Origin: Bog-473 sp963779735 | GTDB lineage: Bacteria > Actinomycetota > Acidimicrobiia > Acidimicrobiales > RAAP-2 | DNA: 64,000 nt | Assembly (NCBI GenBank): GCA_963779735.1 | Contig: CAVZZJ010000007.1 | Coordinates: 558,001-622,000, forward strand | Direction: 5' to 3' | In this document: positions 10,001 through 18,057 of the stretch, piece after piece | How positions within the stretch are numbered: position 1 is the first letter of the stretch | Layout of the letters: each line of letters opens with the position of its first letter | Notes under the pieces: model-generated | Told to the model about the DNA's origin: nothing | The model's database searches: none | What the model saw: only the letters and a program-made list of their open reading frames with translations | Position numbers and translations under genes: made by a program

Positions 10001-10394
10001 AGCGGTCGCGGTCCTCGGCGGTCGAGATTGCCTCGGGACGCGCTCCGATGACCTCGACGCCGTAGCGCTCGAGGACACCGGACTCGACCAGCTGCATGGT
10101 CAGGTTCAGCGCCGTCTGGCCACCCAGCGTGGGCAGCAGCGCGTCGGGCCGCTCCTTGTCGATGATCGCCGTCAGGACCGCGGCGTCGAGTGGCTCTATG
10201 TACGTGCGGTCGGCCGTCGCCGGGTCGGTCATGATGGTGGCCGGATTGGAGTTGGCCAGCACGACCCGGTACCCCTCTTCCCGCAGGACGCGGCAGGCCT
10301 GCGTGCCTGAGTAGTCGAACTCGCAGGCCTGACCGATGACGATGGGTCCGGACCCGATGACCAAGATCGTCCTCAGATCCTCGCGGCGCGGCAC
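7089..10394 (-). CDS. carB: Carbamoyl-phosphate synthase large subunit
   Basis: A 1,101-residue ATP-grasp enzyme making carbamoyl phosphate from ammonia (delivered by CarA), bicarbonate and two ATP, feeding pyrimidines and arginine. The two homologous halves are clear: ILVIGSGPIVIGQACEFDYS at the N-terminus and VVILGSGPNRIGQGIEFDY near residue 560, each followed by an ATP-grasp domain, then a C-terminal MGS-like regulatory domain (GTVFMSLADRDKPAGLEVAR) that usually binds UMP or IMP. The GTG start follows carA by 24 nt; the stop overlaps pyrD. Confidence 0.98.
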   Translation of the reverse strand: MPRREDLRTILVIGSGPIVIGQACEFDYSGTQACRVLREEGYRVVLANSNPATIMTDPATADRTYIEPLDAAVLTAIIDKERPDALLPTLGGQTALNLTMQLVESGVLERYGVEVIGARPEAISTAEDRDRFKAAMEDIGLEVPPSGFAHTLGEAEEIARDIGFPIMVRPSFILGGSGTGIALDAARFTQLAVEGLAASPVGQILVERSIAGWKEFELEVMRDAADNCVVVCSIENVDPMGVHTGDSITVAPAQTLTDVEYQAMRDDAFACLRRVGVETGGSNVQFAVDPQTGRRVIIEMNPRVSRSSALASKATGFPIAKIAARLAVGYRLDEIPNDITRATPASFEPTIDYVVTKVPRWAFEKLPGTDGRLGTRMQSVGEVMAIGRTFCESLQKALRSLEQGRAGLNADPAEAALDELDDPQLLHRVAVATPDRIFELEAALRRGVPPADVVACTGIDPWFVQQIARISEERGRIVGATRLDRADYLRAKRLGFSDDQLAYLRDSAPDVIRRERLALGVRATFKTVDTCAAEFEAYTPYHYSTYEEEDEVRPSVRERVVILGSGPNRIGQGIEFDYCCVHASLALRDAGYETVMINCNPETVSTDYDTSDRLYFEPLTSEDVSNVLDAEQRAGGRVVGVIVSLGGQTPLKLAGSLPPALVLGTSPASIDLAEDRERWNALCESLQIPQPPGGTATSTSEALAVANEVGYPVLLRPSYVLGGRAMEIVYDDDALRRVMHTLTSGALAREGGVTAERPVLVDRFLEDAVEVDVDAVRDASGEILIAGVMEHVEEAGVHSGDSACALPPQSLHIEVLAALDGHTRSLADALAVCGLINVQYAVKDGQVYVLEANPRASRTVPFVAKATGVPLAMAAARVMVGQTLAELRAEGLLPPDAVGQVPTLDHVSVKEAVLPFDRFPGVDTLLGPEMRSTGEVMGVDLTFGLAFAKSQMAAGTRLPDSGTVFMSLADRDKPAGLEVARAFAALGFSLAATLGTAGFLRSHGLVVDTLVSKVGEEGVASDAVELIAQGKVQLVVNTPRGLGPRADGQHIRKASVTYHVPCLTTLAAARAAAAGIADARAHPLVVRPLQDLHRRPDHSHR

Positions 10395-10418
10395 GGTGAC
10401 GTCCCCTCTTCCTCTCGC

Positions 10419-11513
10419 TCAGCGCTGTCCGGGCCCGGGTCCCGCGCCGGCCCCGGCCCCCGCCACGGCGCCGAGCATGAGCGCGCGGAACTCCACGAAC
10501 AGGTAGCGCGCGTCGTGCGGGCCCGGGGCGGCTTCGGGGTGGTACTGCACGGAGAACGCCGGCGCCCGATGTGATCGGATGCCCTCAATGACACCGTCGT
10601 TGAGGTTGACGTGGGTCACCTCGACGTCCGGCACGGAGGCCACGGCCACGGCGTAGTTGTGGTTCTGGCTGGTGATCTCCACGGCGCCGGTCTCCACGCG
10701 CCGGACGGGATGGTTCGCCCCGTGATGCCCGAACGGCAGCTTGTAGGTGGAGCAGCCCAACGCGCCGGCCAGCAGCTGATGGCCCAGGCAGATCCCGAAG
10801 ATGGGCGTCCGGCCCAGCAGGTCGGAGATGACGTCCCGCTGTCCCGAAAGAGCGGCGGGATCGCCCGGCCCGTTGGACAGAAAGACCCCGTCGGGCTCGA
10901 GCGAGAGGACCTCGGAAGCCGACGTGCCCGCCGGCACCACCGTGACGGTGCCCAGCGCGGCCAACTGCCGCACCATGGTCGCCTTCACGCCGAAGTCGAA
11001 GGCCACGATGCGCAGCGGCCCGTGACCGAAGGTGGCCGACGCGGTGGTGGTCACACCGGAGACGAGGTCCATGCCGTCGGTGCTCGCCGCCGCCGCCGCG
11101 GCGGCGCGCAACTCGGGCTCGGGGGCGCTCCCGAACGCGCACGGTACGGCGCCGACCCGGCGCAGGTGGCGGGTCAGCCGGCGCGTGTCGACGCCGGTGA
11201 TGGCCGGGGTGCCGTGGCGGACCAGGAAGGACTCCAGTCCCTCGGTGGCACGCCAGTTTGACGGGACGACGGTGAGATCGCGCACGACGACCCCCCGGCA
11301 GTGGGGGGCCGGCGCCTCGTCGTCCTCGGCGTTGACGCCGTAGTTGCCGATGTGGGTGCTCGTGAACGCCACGATCTGTCCGGCATAGGAGGGATCCGAT
11401 ATGACCTCCTGGTAGCCGCTCATGGCCGTGTTGAACACCAGCTCCCCCGTGGTCACCGCTGCGGTCGCTCCGGCTGCTTCCCCCGCGAACACCGCCCCGT
11501 CGGCGGTCACCAA
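10419..11513 (-). CDS. carA: Carbamoyl-phosphate synthase small (glutaminase) subunit
   Basis: About 364 residues; hydrolyses glutamine and channels ammonia to CarB. The N-terminal CarA domain (FNTAMSGYQEVISDPSYAGQ) and the C-terminal class I glutamine amidotransferase domain are intact, with nucleophile Cys in FGICLGHQLLAGAL and the His/Glu pair in VQYHPEAAPGPHD. The start lies near 11510-11522, where TTG, GTG and CTG codons are all possible; TTG 11513 is taken here, 27 nt after the pyrC stop. The last 12 residues are a Gly/Ala/Pro repeat tail (GAGAGAGPGPG) not usual in the family. Confidence 0.95.
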   Translation of the reverse strand: MVTADGAVFAGEAAGATAAVTTGELVFNTAMSGYQEVISDPSYAGQIVAFTSTHIGNYGVNAEDDEAPAPHCRGVVVRDLTVVPSNWRATEGLESFLVRHGTPAITGVDTRRLTRHLRRVGAVPCAFGSAPEPELRAAAAAAASTDGMDLVSGVTTTASATFGHGPLRIVAFDFGVKATMVRQLAALGTVTVVPAGTSASEVLSLEPDGVFLSNGPGDPAALSGQRDVISDLLGRTPIFGICLGHQLLAGALGCSTYKLPFGHHGANHPVRRVETGAVEITSQNHNYAVAVASVPDVEVTHVNLNDGVIEGIRSHRAPAFSVQYHPEAAPGPHDARYLFVEFRALMLGAVAGAGAGAGPGPGQR

Positions 11514-11540
11514 CCGCGCCAGCGGCGCGTTCGGGTCCGG

Positions 11541-12863
11541 TCATCGCTGCGCCACCGCGTCCACGACCACCGGCTCGCCGCGCAGGACCGTGTGCCGCAC
11601 GGCACCGATGAAGCTCCGCCCGGCATAGGGCGTGTTCCGGCTGCGGCTGGCCAGACGGCCGGGATCCACCACGGTCGAGGCCGAGGGGTCGAAGACGCAG
11701 AGGTTCGCCGCCGCGCCGACCTCGACGGGACCGCCATGCGCACTGTGCCCGGCCGGCCGGGTGTCGGTCGCCCTGAGCCGGGCGATGGCGGCGGGCTGCG
11801 CGCTCATGAGGGCGAAGACCCGCTCGGGGCCCAGGGTGGGTGACAGGACCTGCCAGGCGATCGGGAGAGCCGTCTGCAGGCCCAGCATCCCGGGCGGTGC
11901 CTGGTCGAACGGGACATCCTTGGACTCCGGTGCGTGGGGGGCGTGATCCGTCGCCACGGCGTCGATGGTCCCGTCGCACAGCCCGGCGATGACCGCCGCC
12001 ACGTCGTCCTCGGTGCGCAGCGGCGGATTCACCTTGAAGACCGGGTCGTAGCCCACGACCTCGGCGTGTGTCAGCACCATGTGATGGGGAGCGGCCTCGG
12101 CGGTGACCGGCAGCCCCTCCGCCTTGGCCGACCGGACGAGGGCCACCGATCCGGCGGTCGAGAGATGCAGGAGGTGCAGCGGGGCGCCGGTGAGCCGCAC
12201 GAGTTGGATGTCGCGCGCGACCATCGCCTCCTCGGCCACGGCGGGGATGCCCGGCAGGCCGAGCCGGCTCGACCAGCACCCCTCGTGCATGGCGCCGCCG
12301 CCGGCCAGGCTCTCGTCCTCGCAGTGCTGGGCGAGGGTGACGCCCAGTCCCTTGGCGTAGTCGAGGGCACGCCGCATCAACCCCCCGTCCTGCACGCCCG
12401 ACCCGTCGTCGGTGAAGATGCGCACGCCCAGCCCCGCCAGCTCCCCCATCGGTGCCAGCGCCTTGCCGGCCCGGCCGACCGTGATGGCGCCCGACACCGC
12501 CACCTCGGCGGGAGCGGACCGGCCGAGAGCAAGCACCTCCCGGGCCGTACCGGCACAGTCGATCGCCGGCTCGGTGTTCGGCATGGCCAGGACAGCGGTG
12601 TACCCACCGAGCGCGGCCGCGCGGGCGCCGGTCTCCACCGTCTCGGCCTCCTCGCGTCCGGGCTGGCGCAGATGCGTGTGGAGGTCGACCAGGCCGGGAC
12701 CGATGAGGCAACCACGGGCATCGAGGACGGTCGCCCCACGGGGCGGGTCGATCGATGCCGCCAGCCCGGCGACGGTGCCTCCACCGACGGCCAGGTCGAC
12801 GCGCCGGATGCCCTCGGGTGTCACGACCGAGCCCCCGCGCAGGACCAGGGTGACGTCAGCCAT
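11541..12863 (-). CDS. pyrC: Dihydroorotase
   Basis: About 440 residues of the multifunctional-type (class I) dihydroorotase family, cyclising carbamoyl aspartate to dihydroorotate. Metal-site motifs are visible: GLVDLHTHLRQPG (HxH near residue 60), HCEDESLAGGG, LHLLHLSTAGSV and the catalytic ATDHAPHA near 305. ATG 12863 is preceded by GGAGGGG and overlaps the last 8 nt of pyrB, which fits coupled translation; the longer open frame to 13151 is a shadow inside pyrB. Confidence 0.95.
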   Translation of the reverse strand: MADVTLVLRGGSVVTPEGIRRVDLAVGGGTVAGLAASIDPPRGATVLDARGCLIGPGLVDLHTHLRQPGREEAETVETGARAAALGGYTAVLAMPNTEPAIDCAGTAREVLALGRSAPAEVAVSGAITVGRAGKALAPMGELAGLGVRIFTDDGSGVQDGGLMRRALDYAKGLGVTLAQHCEDESLAGGGAMHEGCWSSRLGLPGIPAVAEEAMVARDIQLVRLTGAPLHLLHLSTAGSVALVRSAKAEGLPVTAEAAPHHMVLTHAEVVGYDPVFKVNPPLRTEDDVAAVIAGLCDGTIDAVATDHAPHAPESKDVPFDQAPPGMLGLQTALPIAWQVLSPTLGPERVFALMSAQPAAIARLRATDTRPAGHSAHGGPVEVGAAANLCVFDPSASTVVDPGRLASRSRNTPYAGRSFIGAVRHTVLRGEPVVVDAVAQR

Positions 12864-13839
12864 GCTGGTCCCCTCCGGGCCACTCCCCGCCGAGGAGGAG
12901 GAAGAGGATGGCCATGCGCACGGCCACTCCGTTGGTGACCTGCTGGGTGGCCACGGTACGCGGCAGGTCGGCCACGTCCGAGGCGATCTCGACGCCGCGC
13001 ACCATCGGTCCCGGATGCGTGACGATGGCTCCGTCTCCGAGCAGCTCGACCCGGCGCGCCGTGAGGCCCCACCCGGCGGTGTACTCGCGCAGGCTGGGCA
13101 CGTACGACCCGCTGCCCCGCTCGGCCTGCAGCCGCAGCAGCGAGACGACATCGGCGTCGCCGAGGGCGGCGTCGAAGTCAGCGGCCACCGTCACCGGCCA
13201 CCCCTCGAGCGACGGCGGAAGGAGGCTTCCCGGTGCCGCCAGAGTCACCTCGGCACCGAGCGCGCTGTAGGCCAGCACCTCGGACCGGGCGACGCGGCTG
13301 TGCCGGACGTCCCCCACGATGAGCACCTTGAGCCCCGAGAAACAGTCGATGCCGAGCTCCTCGGGTGCGGCACCCTTGCGCTCGGCCAGGACCTGGCGCA
13401 CGGTGAAGCAGTCGAGGAGGGCCTGCGTCGGGTGCTCGTGCCATCCGTCGCCGGCGTTGATCACTCGGGCCCTCGTGGCCCACTGGGCGACCCGGTGCGG
13501 CGCGCCGGATGAGGCGTGACGGATGATGATGGCATCGATGCCCATGGCCTCCACGGTCTCCACGGTGTCCCGTAGGGACTCGCCCTTCTTCACGGACGAA
13601 CTGGCCACGGCCAGGGAGAGCACGTCGGCCGAGAGCCGCTTGGCCGCCGTCTCGAAGGACAGCCGGGTGCGGGTCGACTCCTCGAAGAAGAGCGTGGCGA
13701 CCGCCTTGCCGCGGAAGGTGGGGACCTTGCGCACCTGGCGCCGCTCGACTTCGGCGAAGGCCTCCGCCACGCGCAGGACCTCGGCGATGCCGTCGGTCCC
13801 GAGGTCGGCGATCGAAAGGAGGTGCTGGGGCCGCTTCAC
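12856..13839 (-). CDS. pyrB: Aspartate carbamoyltransferase catalytic subunit
   Basis: About 327 residues; joins carbamoyl phosphate and aspartate. Carbamoyl-phosphate signature FFEESTRTRLSFETAAKRL is near residue 50, the HPTQALLD motif near 135, and the C-terminal aspartate-binding domain ends with THPGPMVRGVEI. No pyrI regulatory subunit is present, as expected in actinobacteria. GTG 13839 overlaps the pyrR stop by 4 nt (GTGA) and removes an eight-residue extension seen in the longest open frame. Confidence 0.96.
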   Translation of the reverse strand: MKRPQHLLSIADLGTDGIAEVLRVAEAFAEVERRQVRKVPTFRGKAVATLFFEESTRTRLSFETAAKRLSADVLSLAVASSSVKKGESLRDTVETVEAMGIDAIIIRHASSGAPHRVAQWATRARVINAGDGWHEHPTQALLDCFTVRQVLAERKGAAPEELGIDCFSGLKVLIVGDVRHSRVARSEVLAYSALGAEVTLAAPGSLLPPSLEGWPVTVAADFDAALGDADVVSLLRLQAERGSGSYVPSLREYTAGWGLTARRVELLGDGAIVTHPGPMVRGVEIASDVADLPRTVATQQVTNGVAVRMAILFLLLGGEWPGGDQHG

Positions 13840-14405
13840 TTGCTCTCCAGAGCGCCGATCCACACGCCCTCGTGGCCCACGTCGACCATCTCGTCCCGCC
13901 GGGTGGGCAGGTTCTTCCCCACGTAGTCGGGCCGGATCGGCAGCTCACGGTGCCCGCGGTCGATCATGACCGCCAGCTGCACGGCGCGGGCACGACCGAA
14001 GTCGTTCAGGGCGTTGAGCGCGGCGCGGATGGTGCGCCCGGTGAACAGCACGTCGTCCACCAGCACGACCACCTTGCCGGTCAGGTCCCACGGGACGTCG
14101 GTCACGGCCTCGGGCAGCACGGGGCGCAGGCCGATGTCGTCACGGTAGAAGGCGACGTCGAGACAGCCGACCCGCAGCGAGGCCGCCTCAATCTGTCCCA
14201 GGATCTCGGCCATGCGTCTCGCCAGGGGCACCCCGCCCGTCTGGAGGCCCACCAGGACGAGGTCCTCGACCCCGCCGTTGCGCTCGACGACCTCGTGCGA
14301 CATGCGGGTCAGGGCGCGCTGGACGTCCGGAGGGGAGAGCACTTGGGAACGGGCCACGAACACGCCTCCGAGGGGTCGCGTATGACTGCGTTCGCGTTCT
14401 GCCAC
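13836..14405 (-). CDS. pyrR: PyrR: pyrimidine operon regulator / uracil phosphoribosyltransferase
   Basis: About 189 residues with a type I phosphoribosyltransferase fold. The PRPP-binding loop VVVLVDDVLFTGRTIRAAL is near residue 105. PyrR proteins bind an mRNA hairpin in response to UMP and usually keep uracil phosphoribosyltransferase activity. GTG 14405 is chosen because GGAGGAGCT lies directly before it; the longer frame to 14591 is an overlap with nusB. As first gene of the pyr block with a matching RNA element in its leader, it very probably controls the whole unit. Confidence 0.95.
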   Translation of the reverse strand: MAERERSHTRPLGGVFVARSQVLSPPDVQRALTRMSHEVVERNGGVEDLVLVGLQTGGVPLARRMAEILGQIEAASLRVGCLDVAFYRDDIGLRPVLPEAVTDVPWDLTGKVVVLVDDVLFTGRTIRAALNALNDFGRARAVQLAVMIDRGHRELPIRPDYVGKNLPTRRDEMVDVGHEGVWIGALESK

Positions 14406-14412
14406 AGCTCCT

Positions 14413-14453
14413 CCTGTCCGTATGGGCCTCACGGGACTCACTTGACGGTCAGG
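14413..14453 (-). promoter_or_regulatory. PyrR-binding hairpin in pyrR leader
   Basis: Reading the minus strand, CCTG-A-CCGT pairs with ACGG-A-CAGG (two 4-bp stems around an A/A mismatch). The loop side carries AGTCCCGTGAGGCC (14425-14438), which fits the PyrR-binding-loop consensus ARUCCNGNGAGGYU at all but the last base. The 3' arm CAGG runs straight into the GGAGGAG ribosome binding site of pyrR. This suggests that UMP-loaded PyrR stabilises the hairpin and blocks translation, the mode described for mycobacterial pyr operons. No terminator-type U tract is present. Confidence 0.8.
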
Positions 14454-14458
14454 GCAAG

Positions 14459-14464
14459 ACCTTA
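14459..14464 (-). promoter_or_regulatory. Possible -10 element of the pyr operon
   Basis: TAAGGT on the minus strand, ending about 6 nt before the first base of the PyrR hairpin, so the hairpin would be the extreme 5' end of the transcript. No convincing -35 is seen. Located in the 82-nt gap after nusB. Confidence 0.4.
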
Positions 14465-14487
14465 CCGCACGCTCGTACGGGAGCGCC

Positions 14488-14922
14488 TCAGCCCGGTCGA
14501 ACCTGGGCCGCGATGGTCGACAGTATGCCGTTGACGAACGCGCCCGATTCGTCAGTGGAGTAGGTCTTGACGAGCTCCACCGCCTCGTCAATGACCACCG
14601 GCGTGGGAGGGCCGTCGGCGTCGAGCAGCTCCGAGACGGCCAGGCGGAGGACCAGGCGATCGATGACCGCCATGCGGTCGAGGGGCCATCCTACGGATGC
14701 GGCGGCGATCCGGCTCTCGGCCTCCGTCCGGGTGGCCACCGCACCCTCTATCAGCGTGCGGACATAGGCGTCGGGCGGAACGGCCAGACCCTCCAGAACG
14801 CTGAGCGGGCTCTCCCCCTTGAGCTCTGCCTCGTACAGCAGGGAGAGCGCCCGCTCCCGCTGCTGGTGGCGGGGTGCCCCGCCGGCGCCCGACCCCTCGT
14901 CGGCCACCGCCGCCGGGCTCAA
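14488..14922 (-). CDS. nusB: Transcription antitermination factor NusB
   Basis: A 144-residue all-helical RNA-binding protein that with NusE (S10) binds boxA during rRNA antitermination. Typical segments are RERALSLLYEAELKG near residue 22 and the C-terminal VVIDEAVELVKTYSTDESGAFVNGIL split over the last third. The start TTG 14922 overlaps the efp stop by 3 nt (TTGA); a GTG at 14907 is the alternative. It follows efp as in other actinobacteria and precedes the pyr block by 82 nt. Confidence 0.93.
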   Translation of the reverse strand: MSPAAVADEGSGAGGAPRHQQRERALSLLYEAELKGESPLSVLEGLAVPPDAYVRTLIEGAVATRTEAESRIAAASVGWPLDRMAVIDRLVLRLAVSELLDADGPPTPVVIDEAVELVKTYSTDESGAFVNGILSTIAAQVRPG

Positions 14923-15479
14923 GCCCGTGTCAGATACTCGCCGGTGCGGGTGTCCACCTTGATCGCCTCGCCGGGATTGACGAACAGGGGGACCTGGACC
15001 ACAAGCCCCGTCTGCAAGGTGGCCGGCTTGCGGGCACCGGAGACCCGATCTCCCTGCAGCCCGGGCTCGGTGTCGGTCACCGTGAGCTCCACCGAGGCCG
15101 GAAGGTCGACGCCGACGATCTCGCCGTTGTACATCGCCAGGTGCGCCTCGTCGCCTTCCTTCAGATAGTCCGGGGCGCTGCCGAGGGTGTCGGGGGCCGC
15201 CTGCATCTGCTCGTAGGTGGTGGTGTCCATGAAGACGTAGTCGGAGCCGTCCCGGTAGAGGAACTGCATGTCCCGCTTGTCGATGATGGCCTGGTCCAGC
15301 TTCTCGTCCGCCCGGTAGGTGCGCTCAATCACGGCCCCGCTACGCAGGTTCTTCAGCTTGGTGCGCACGAAGGCACCGCCCTTGCCGGGCTTGACGTGCT
15401 GGAACTCCACGACGCTGAAGAGTCCCTCGGGCAGGTTCAGGCTCATGCCGTTCTTCAGGTCGTTAGTCGAGACTGCCAT
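14919..15479 (-). CDS. efp: Elongation factor P
   Basis: A 186-residue translation factor that relieves ribosome stalling at proline runs. The three OB/KOW domains are recognisable; the tip loop that reaches the peptidyl-transferase centre reads VKPGKGGAFV near residue 30. No epmA- or ymfI-type modification gene is in the window. ATG 15479 begins 17 nt inside the end of the upstream peptidase gene. Confidence 0.96.
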   Translation of the reverse strand: MAVSTNDLKNGMSLNLPEGLFSVVEFQHVKPGKGGAFVRTKLKNLRSGAVIERTYRADEKLDQAIIDKRDMQFLYRDGSDYVFMDTTTYEQMQAAPDTLGSAPDYLKEGDEAHLAMYNGEIVGVDLPASVELTVTDTEPGLQGDRVSGARKPATLQTGLVVQVPLFVNPGEAIKVDTRTGEYLTRA

Positions 15480-16566
15480 GAATGTCCTTTGTGAAGCGGG
15501 TCAGGGGTCGGCTTCCCTCTTCCGTCACCACCAGGGTGTCCTCCACGCGGACACCGCCTTGGCCCGGGAGATAGACGCCGGGCTCGACGGTGACGACGAA
15601 GCCGGGAGCCAGCGTAGCAGTGCCGAGCTGGCTGACCGTGGGTGCTTCGTGGATGTCGAGGCCCACCCCGTGGCCCGTCCCGTGCTCGAAGTAGTCGCCC
15701 CAACCGGCCTCGGCGATGATGGCGCGACACACGTCGTCCACGTCCTTGGCCTGTATGCCGGGCCGCACCGCCGCAGCACCGGCCGCCTGGGATGCACCGA
15801 CCACGGCGAAGACGCGGGCCATGTCGCCCTCGGGCTCTGCCGCCACGCAGAACGTGCGCGTCATGTCGGAGCGGTACCCCTCGTAGGTGGCGCCGAAGTC
15901 GACGACGACCGGGTCACCCTGGCGCACCCTCCGGCGCCCGGGCCTGTGGTGGGGCTTGGCCGAGTTCTCGCCCGCGGCCACGATGGTCTCGAATGCCGCG
16001 CCCTCCGCCCCACCCCGGCGCATCGCCGTGTCGAGCTCCAGCGCGAACCGCTCCTCGGTGACCTCCTCGGACAGCAGGGGGAGCACCTCGTAGAGGGCGG
16101 CGTCGGCGATGGCGGCGGCCCGCTCCATGCGCGCGATCTCGGCCGAGTCCTTCACCTCGCGCAGCGCCTCGACCACGTTGCTGGTGGGCACCAGCTCCGT
16201 CGACGCCAGCAGGGACGACCATGCCCGCTGGCCGCTCCAGCTCACGTTGTCCGCCTCGAGCCCCACCCGCGGCAGTTGGGAGAGGAAGCTGACTGCCGCC
16301 TGGCGCTGGGCAGCCGTGTTGCCGATCGCTATCTCGACCTGTGCCCCGGCCGCCCGAACCTGTTCGGCCGACTGCGTCCGGTAGCGCCCGTCGGTGGTCA
16401 GCAGGGCACCGTTCTCGGTGACGATCAGGACCCCGGCGGATCCGGCGAACCCGGTCAGGTAGCGCACGTTGGGCAGGGTCGTGACCACGAGCGCGTCGAA
16501 CCCGGCGAAGCCGGCCCGTAGCGCGTCCAACCTGCCGACGACCGACATGGGGGGCAGTTCCTTCAT
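15463..16566 (-). CDS. pepQ: M24 family Xaa-Pro aminopeptidase/dipeptidase
   Basis: About 367 residues with a creatinase N-terminal domain (residues 1-130) and a pita-bread metallopeptidase domain. Metal ligands are visible: Asp in VVDFGATYEG and DMTRTF, His in HGTGHGVGLDIHEAP, and two Glu in VTVEPGVYL and GVRVEDT. Such enzymes cleave proline-containing dipeptides or N-terminal Xaa-Pro bonds; which one cannot be told from sequence. ATG 16566 overlaps the aroQ stop (ATGA), and the gene precedes efp, a common actinobacterial arrangement. Confidence 0.88.
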   Translation of the reverse strand: MKELPPMSVVGRLDALRAGFAGFDALVVTTLPNVRYLTGFAGSAGVLIVTENGALLTTDGRYRTQSAEQVRAAGAQVEIAIGNTAAQRQAAVSFLSQLPRVGLEADNVSWSGQRAWSSLLASTELVPTSNVVEALREVKDSAEIARMERAAAIADAALYEVLPLLSEEVTEERFALELDTAMRRGGAEGAAFETIVAAGENSAKPHHRPGRRRVRQGDPVVVDFGATYEGYRSDMTRTFCVAAEPEGDMARVFAVVGASQAAGAAAVRPGIQAKDVDDVCRAIIAEAGWGDYFEHGTGHGVGLDIHEAPTVSQLGTATLAPGFVVTVEPGVYLPGQGGVRVEDTLVVTEEGSRPLTRFTKDIHGSLD

Positions 16567-17006
16567 GACTCTCCTTTCAGGAGCTGTGCGACCGCCTCTA
16601 TGGCGAGCTCGTAGCCGAGACCGCCGAAGCCGGCGATGAGACCGGCCGCCACCGGTGCCAGGACCGAGGTGTGGCGGAACGGCTCGCGTGCGGCGGGATT
16701 CGAGAGATGGAGCTCGACGGTGGGGCCGTCGAAGACCGCCACGGCATCGTGGAGCGACCACGAGGTGTGGCTGAGCGCACCGGCGTTGATCACGAGGGCA
16801 TCGGCTCTGCCCCGGGCCGAATGCACCGCGCCGACCAACGCACCCTCGTGATCCGACTGGAGGTGCTCGAGGGTGAGGCCATGACGTGCCGCGGCGGCCT
16901 GCGCCCGGGCCACGTGCATGGCGAGGGTCTCCGTGCCGTAGACGGACGGTTCCCGCTCCCCCAGCAGGTTGAGGTTCGGCCCCGAGAGGAGCACGACGAG
17001 GCTCAC
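16563..17006 (-). CDS. aroQ: Type II 3-dehydroquinate dehydratase
   Basis: A 147-residue dodecameric-type enzyme removing water from 3-dehydroquinate in the shikimate pathway. The family signature GPNLNLLGEREPSVYG at residues 9-24 includes the catalytic Tyr; INAGALSHTSWSLHDA and VELHLSNPAAREPFRH supply further active-site residues. The start at 17006 is 10 nt after the aroB stop. Confidence 0.95.
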   Translation of the reverse strand: MSLVVLLSGPNLNLLGEREPSVYGTETLAMHVARAQAAAARHGLTLEHLQSDHEGALVGAVHSARGRADALVINAGALSHTSWSLHDAVAVFDGPTVELHLSNPAAREPFRHTSVLAPVAAGLIAGFGGLGYELAIEAVAQLLKGES

Positions 17007-17016
17007 GGCTCGGACC

Positions 17017-18057
17017 TCATCGGAGCGCTCCCATCTCCGCCAGGGTAGCGAGCACCTCGCTCCGTGCGACGCCGCGCACCGGCTGGACCCCCTCGGGACC
17101 GTCCAGGACGAAGGTCAGGTCCTGGTGCGCCTTCTTGTCCCGGTCCATGAATGCCACCAGTCGTTCGGCCACCGCACCGGGCGGGAGCTCGGTCGGCAGG
17201 TCGTAGCCCCCGACCACGGCTCGATGCTCCTTCACCCGGTCCTCGCCGATCCGGCCCAGGCGCCGCGCCAGCAACGCGGCGAAGATCAGGCCGATGGCCA
17301 CGGCCTCGCCATGCCGCAGATCCCAATCGGGGCGGTCCATCAAGCCCACTCCCTCGAGCGCGTGGGCCAGCGTGTGCCCGTAGTTGAGGACCATGCGGCG
17401 ATCCCCCTCCCGCTCGTCCGCGCCGACCACCTCGGCCTTGATGGCCACGCACGGCGCCACCTGGTCGACCAGGTCGGCCTCCGGTCGCAGTGGCGCGCCG
17501 AGGAAGGCGTACTTCACCATCTCCCCCCTGCCCGACGCCCACTCACGGGGAGGCAGTGTCGCCAGGGTGTCGGTGTCGCACAGGACGGCCCGCGGCTGCC
17601 AGAAGGCGCCCACCAGGTTCTTCCCCTCGGGGAGGTTCACCCCGGTCTTCCCGCCGATTGCGGCGTCCACCTGGCCCAGGAGCGTGGTGGCGACGTTCAC
17701 GTAGGCCGTTCCACGGTGAAAGGAGGCGGCGGCGAACCCGGCGACGTCGGTCACCATGCCCCCGCCCACGGCGACGACCACGTCCGCCCGGGAGAGCCCG
17801 ATCCGGGCGAACCGCCGGCAGAGATCCTCCACGGTGGCCGGCGTCTTGCTCTCCTCGCCCTCGGCAATGGCGCAGACCTCGAACGGCAGGCCGGGGTCGA
17901 GGCCGTTGAGCCAGCCGGCGTGCTCCACTGCGGCCTGGGTGACCACGGCGGCCCGTCGTGCCCCCGGCGGAAGGTGGTGCGACAGCTCGTGACGGGCCCC
18001 CGGCCCGATGAGGACCGGGTAGGAGCGGGAACCGAGCGGGACCACGATCTCCCGCAT
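17017..18057 (-). CDS. aroB: 3-dehydroquinate synthase
   Basis: About 346 residues; NAD- and metal-dependent cyclisation of DAHP to 3-dehydroquinate. Motifs: VVAVGGGMVTDVAGFAAA near residue 100, KTGVNLPEGKNLVGAFWQP near 140, and metal-ligand region NYGHTLAHALE near 245. ATG 18057 shares one base with the aroK stop (TGATG). The reading frame is open far upstream through aroK into aroC, but there it encodes only Arg/Gly-rich sequence, so the ATG is clearly the start. Confidence 0.95.
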   Translation of the reverse strand: MREIVVPLGSRSYPVLIGPGARHELSHHLPPGARRAAVVTQAAVEHAGWLNGLDPGLPFEVCAIAEGEESKTPATVEDLCRRFARIGLSRADVVVAVGGGMVTDVAGFAAASFHRGTAYVNVATTLLGQVDAAIGGKTGVNLPEGKNLVGAFWQPRAVLCDTDTLATLPPREWASGRGEMVKYAFLGAPLRPEADLVDQVAPCVAIKAEVVGADEREGDRRMVLNYGHTLAHALEGVGLMDRPDWDLRHGEAVAIGLIFAALLARRLGRIGEDRVKEHRAVVGGYDLPTELPPGAVAERLVAFMDRDKKAHQDLTFVLDGPEGVQPVRGVARSEVLATLAEMGALR

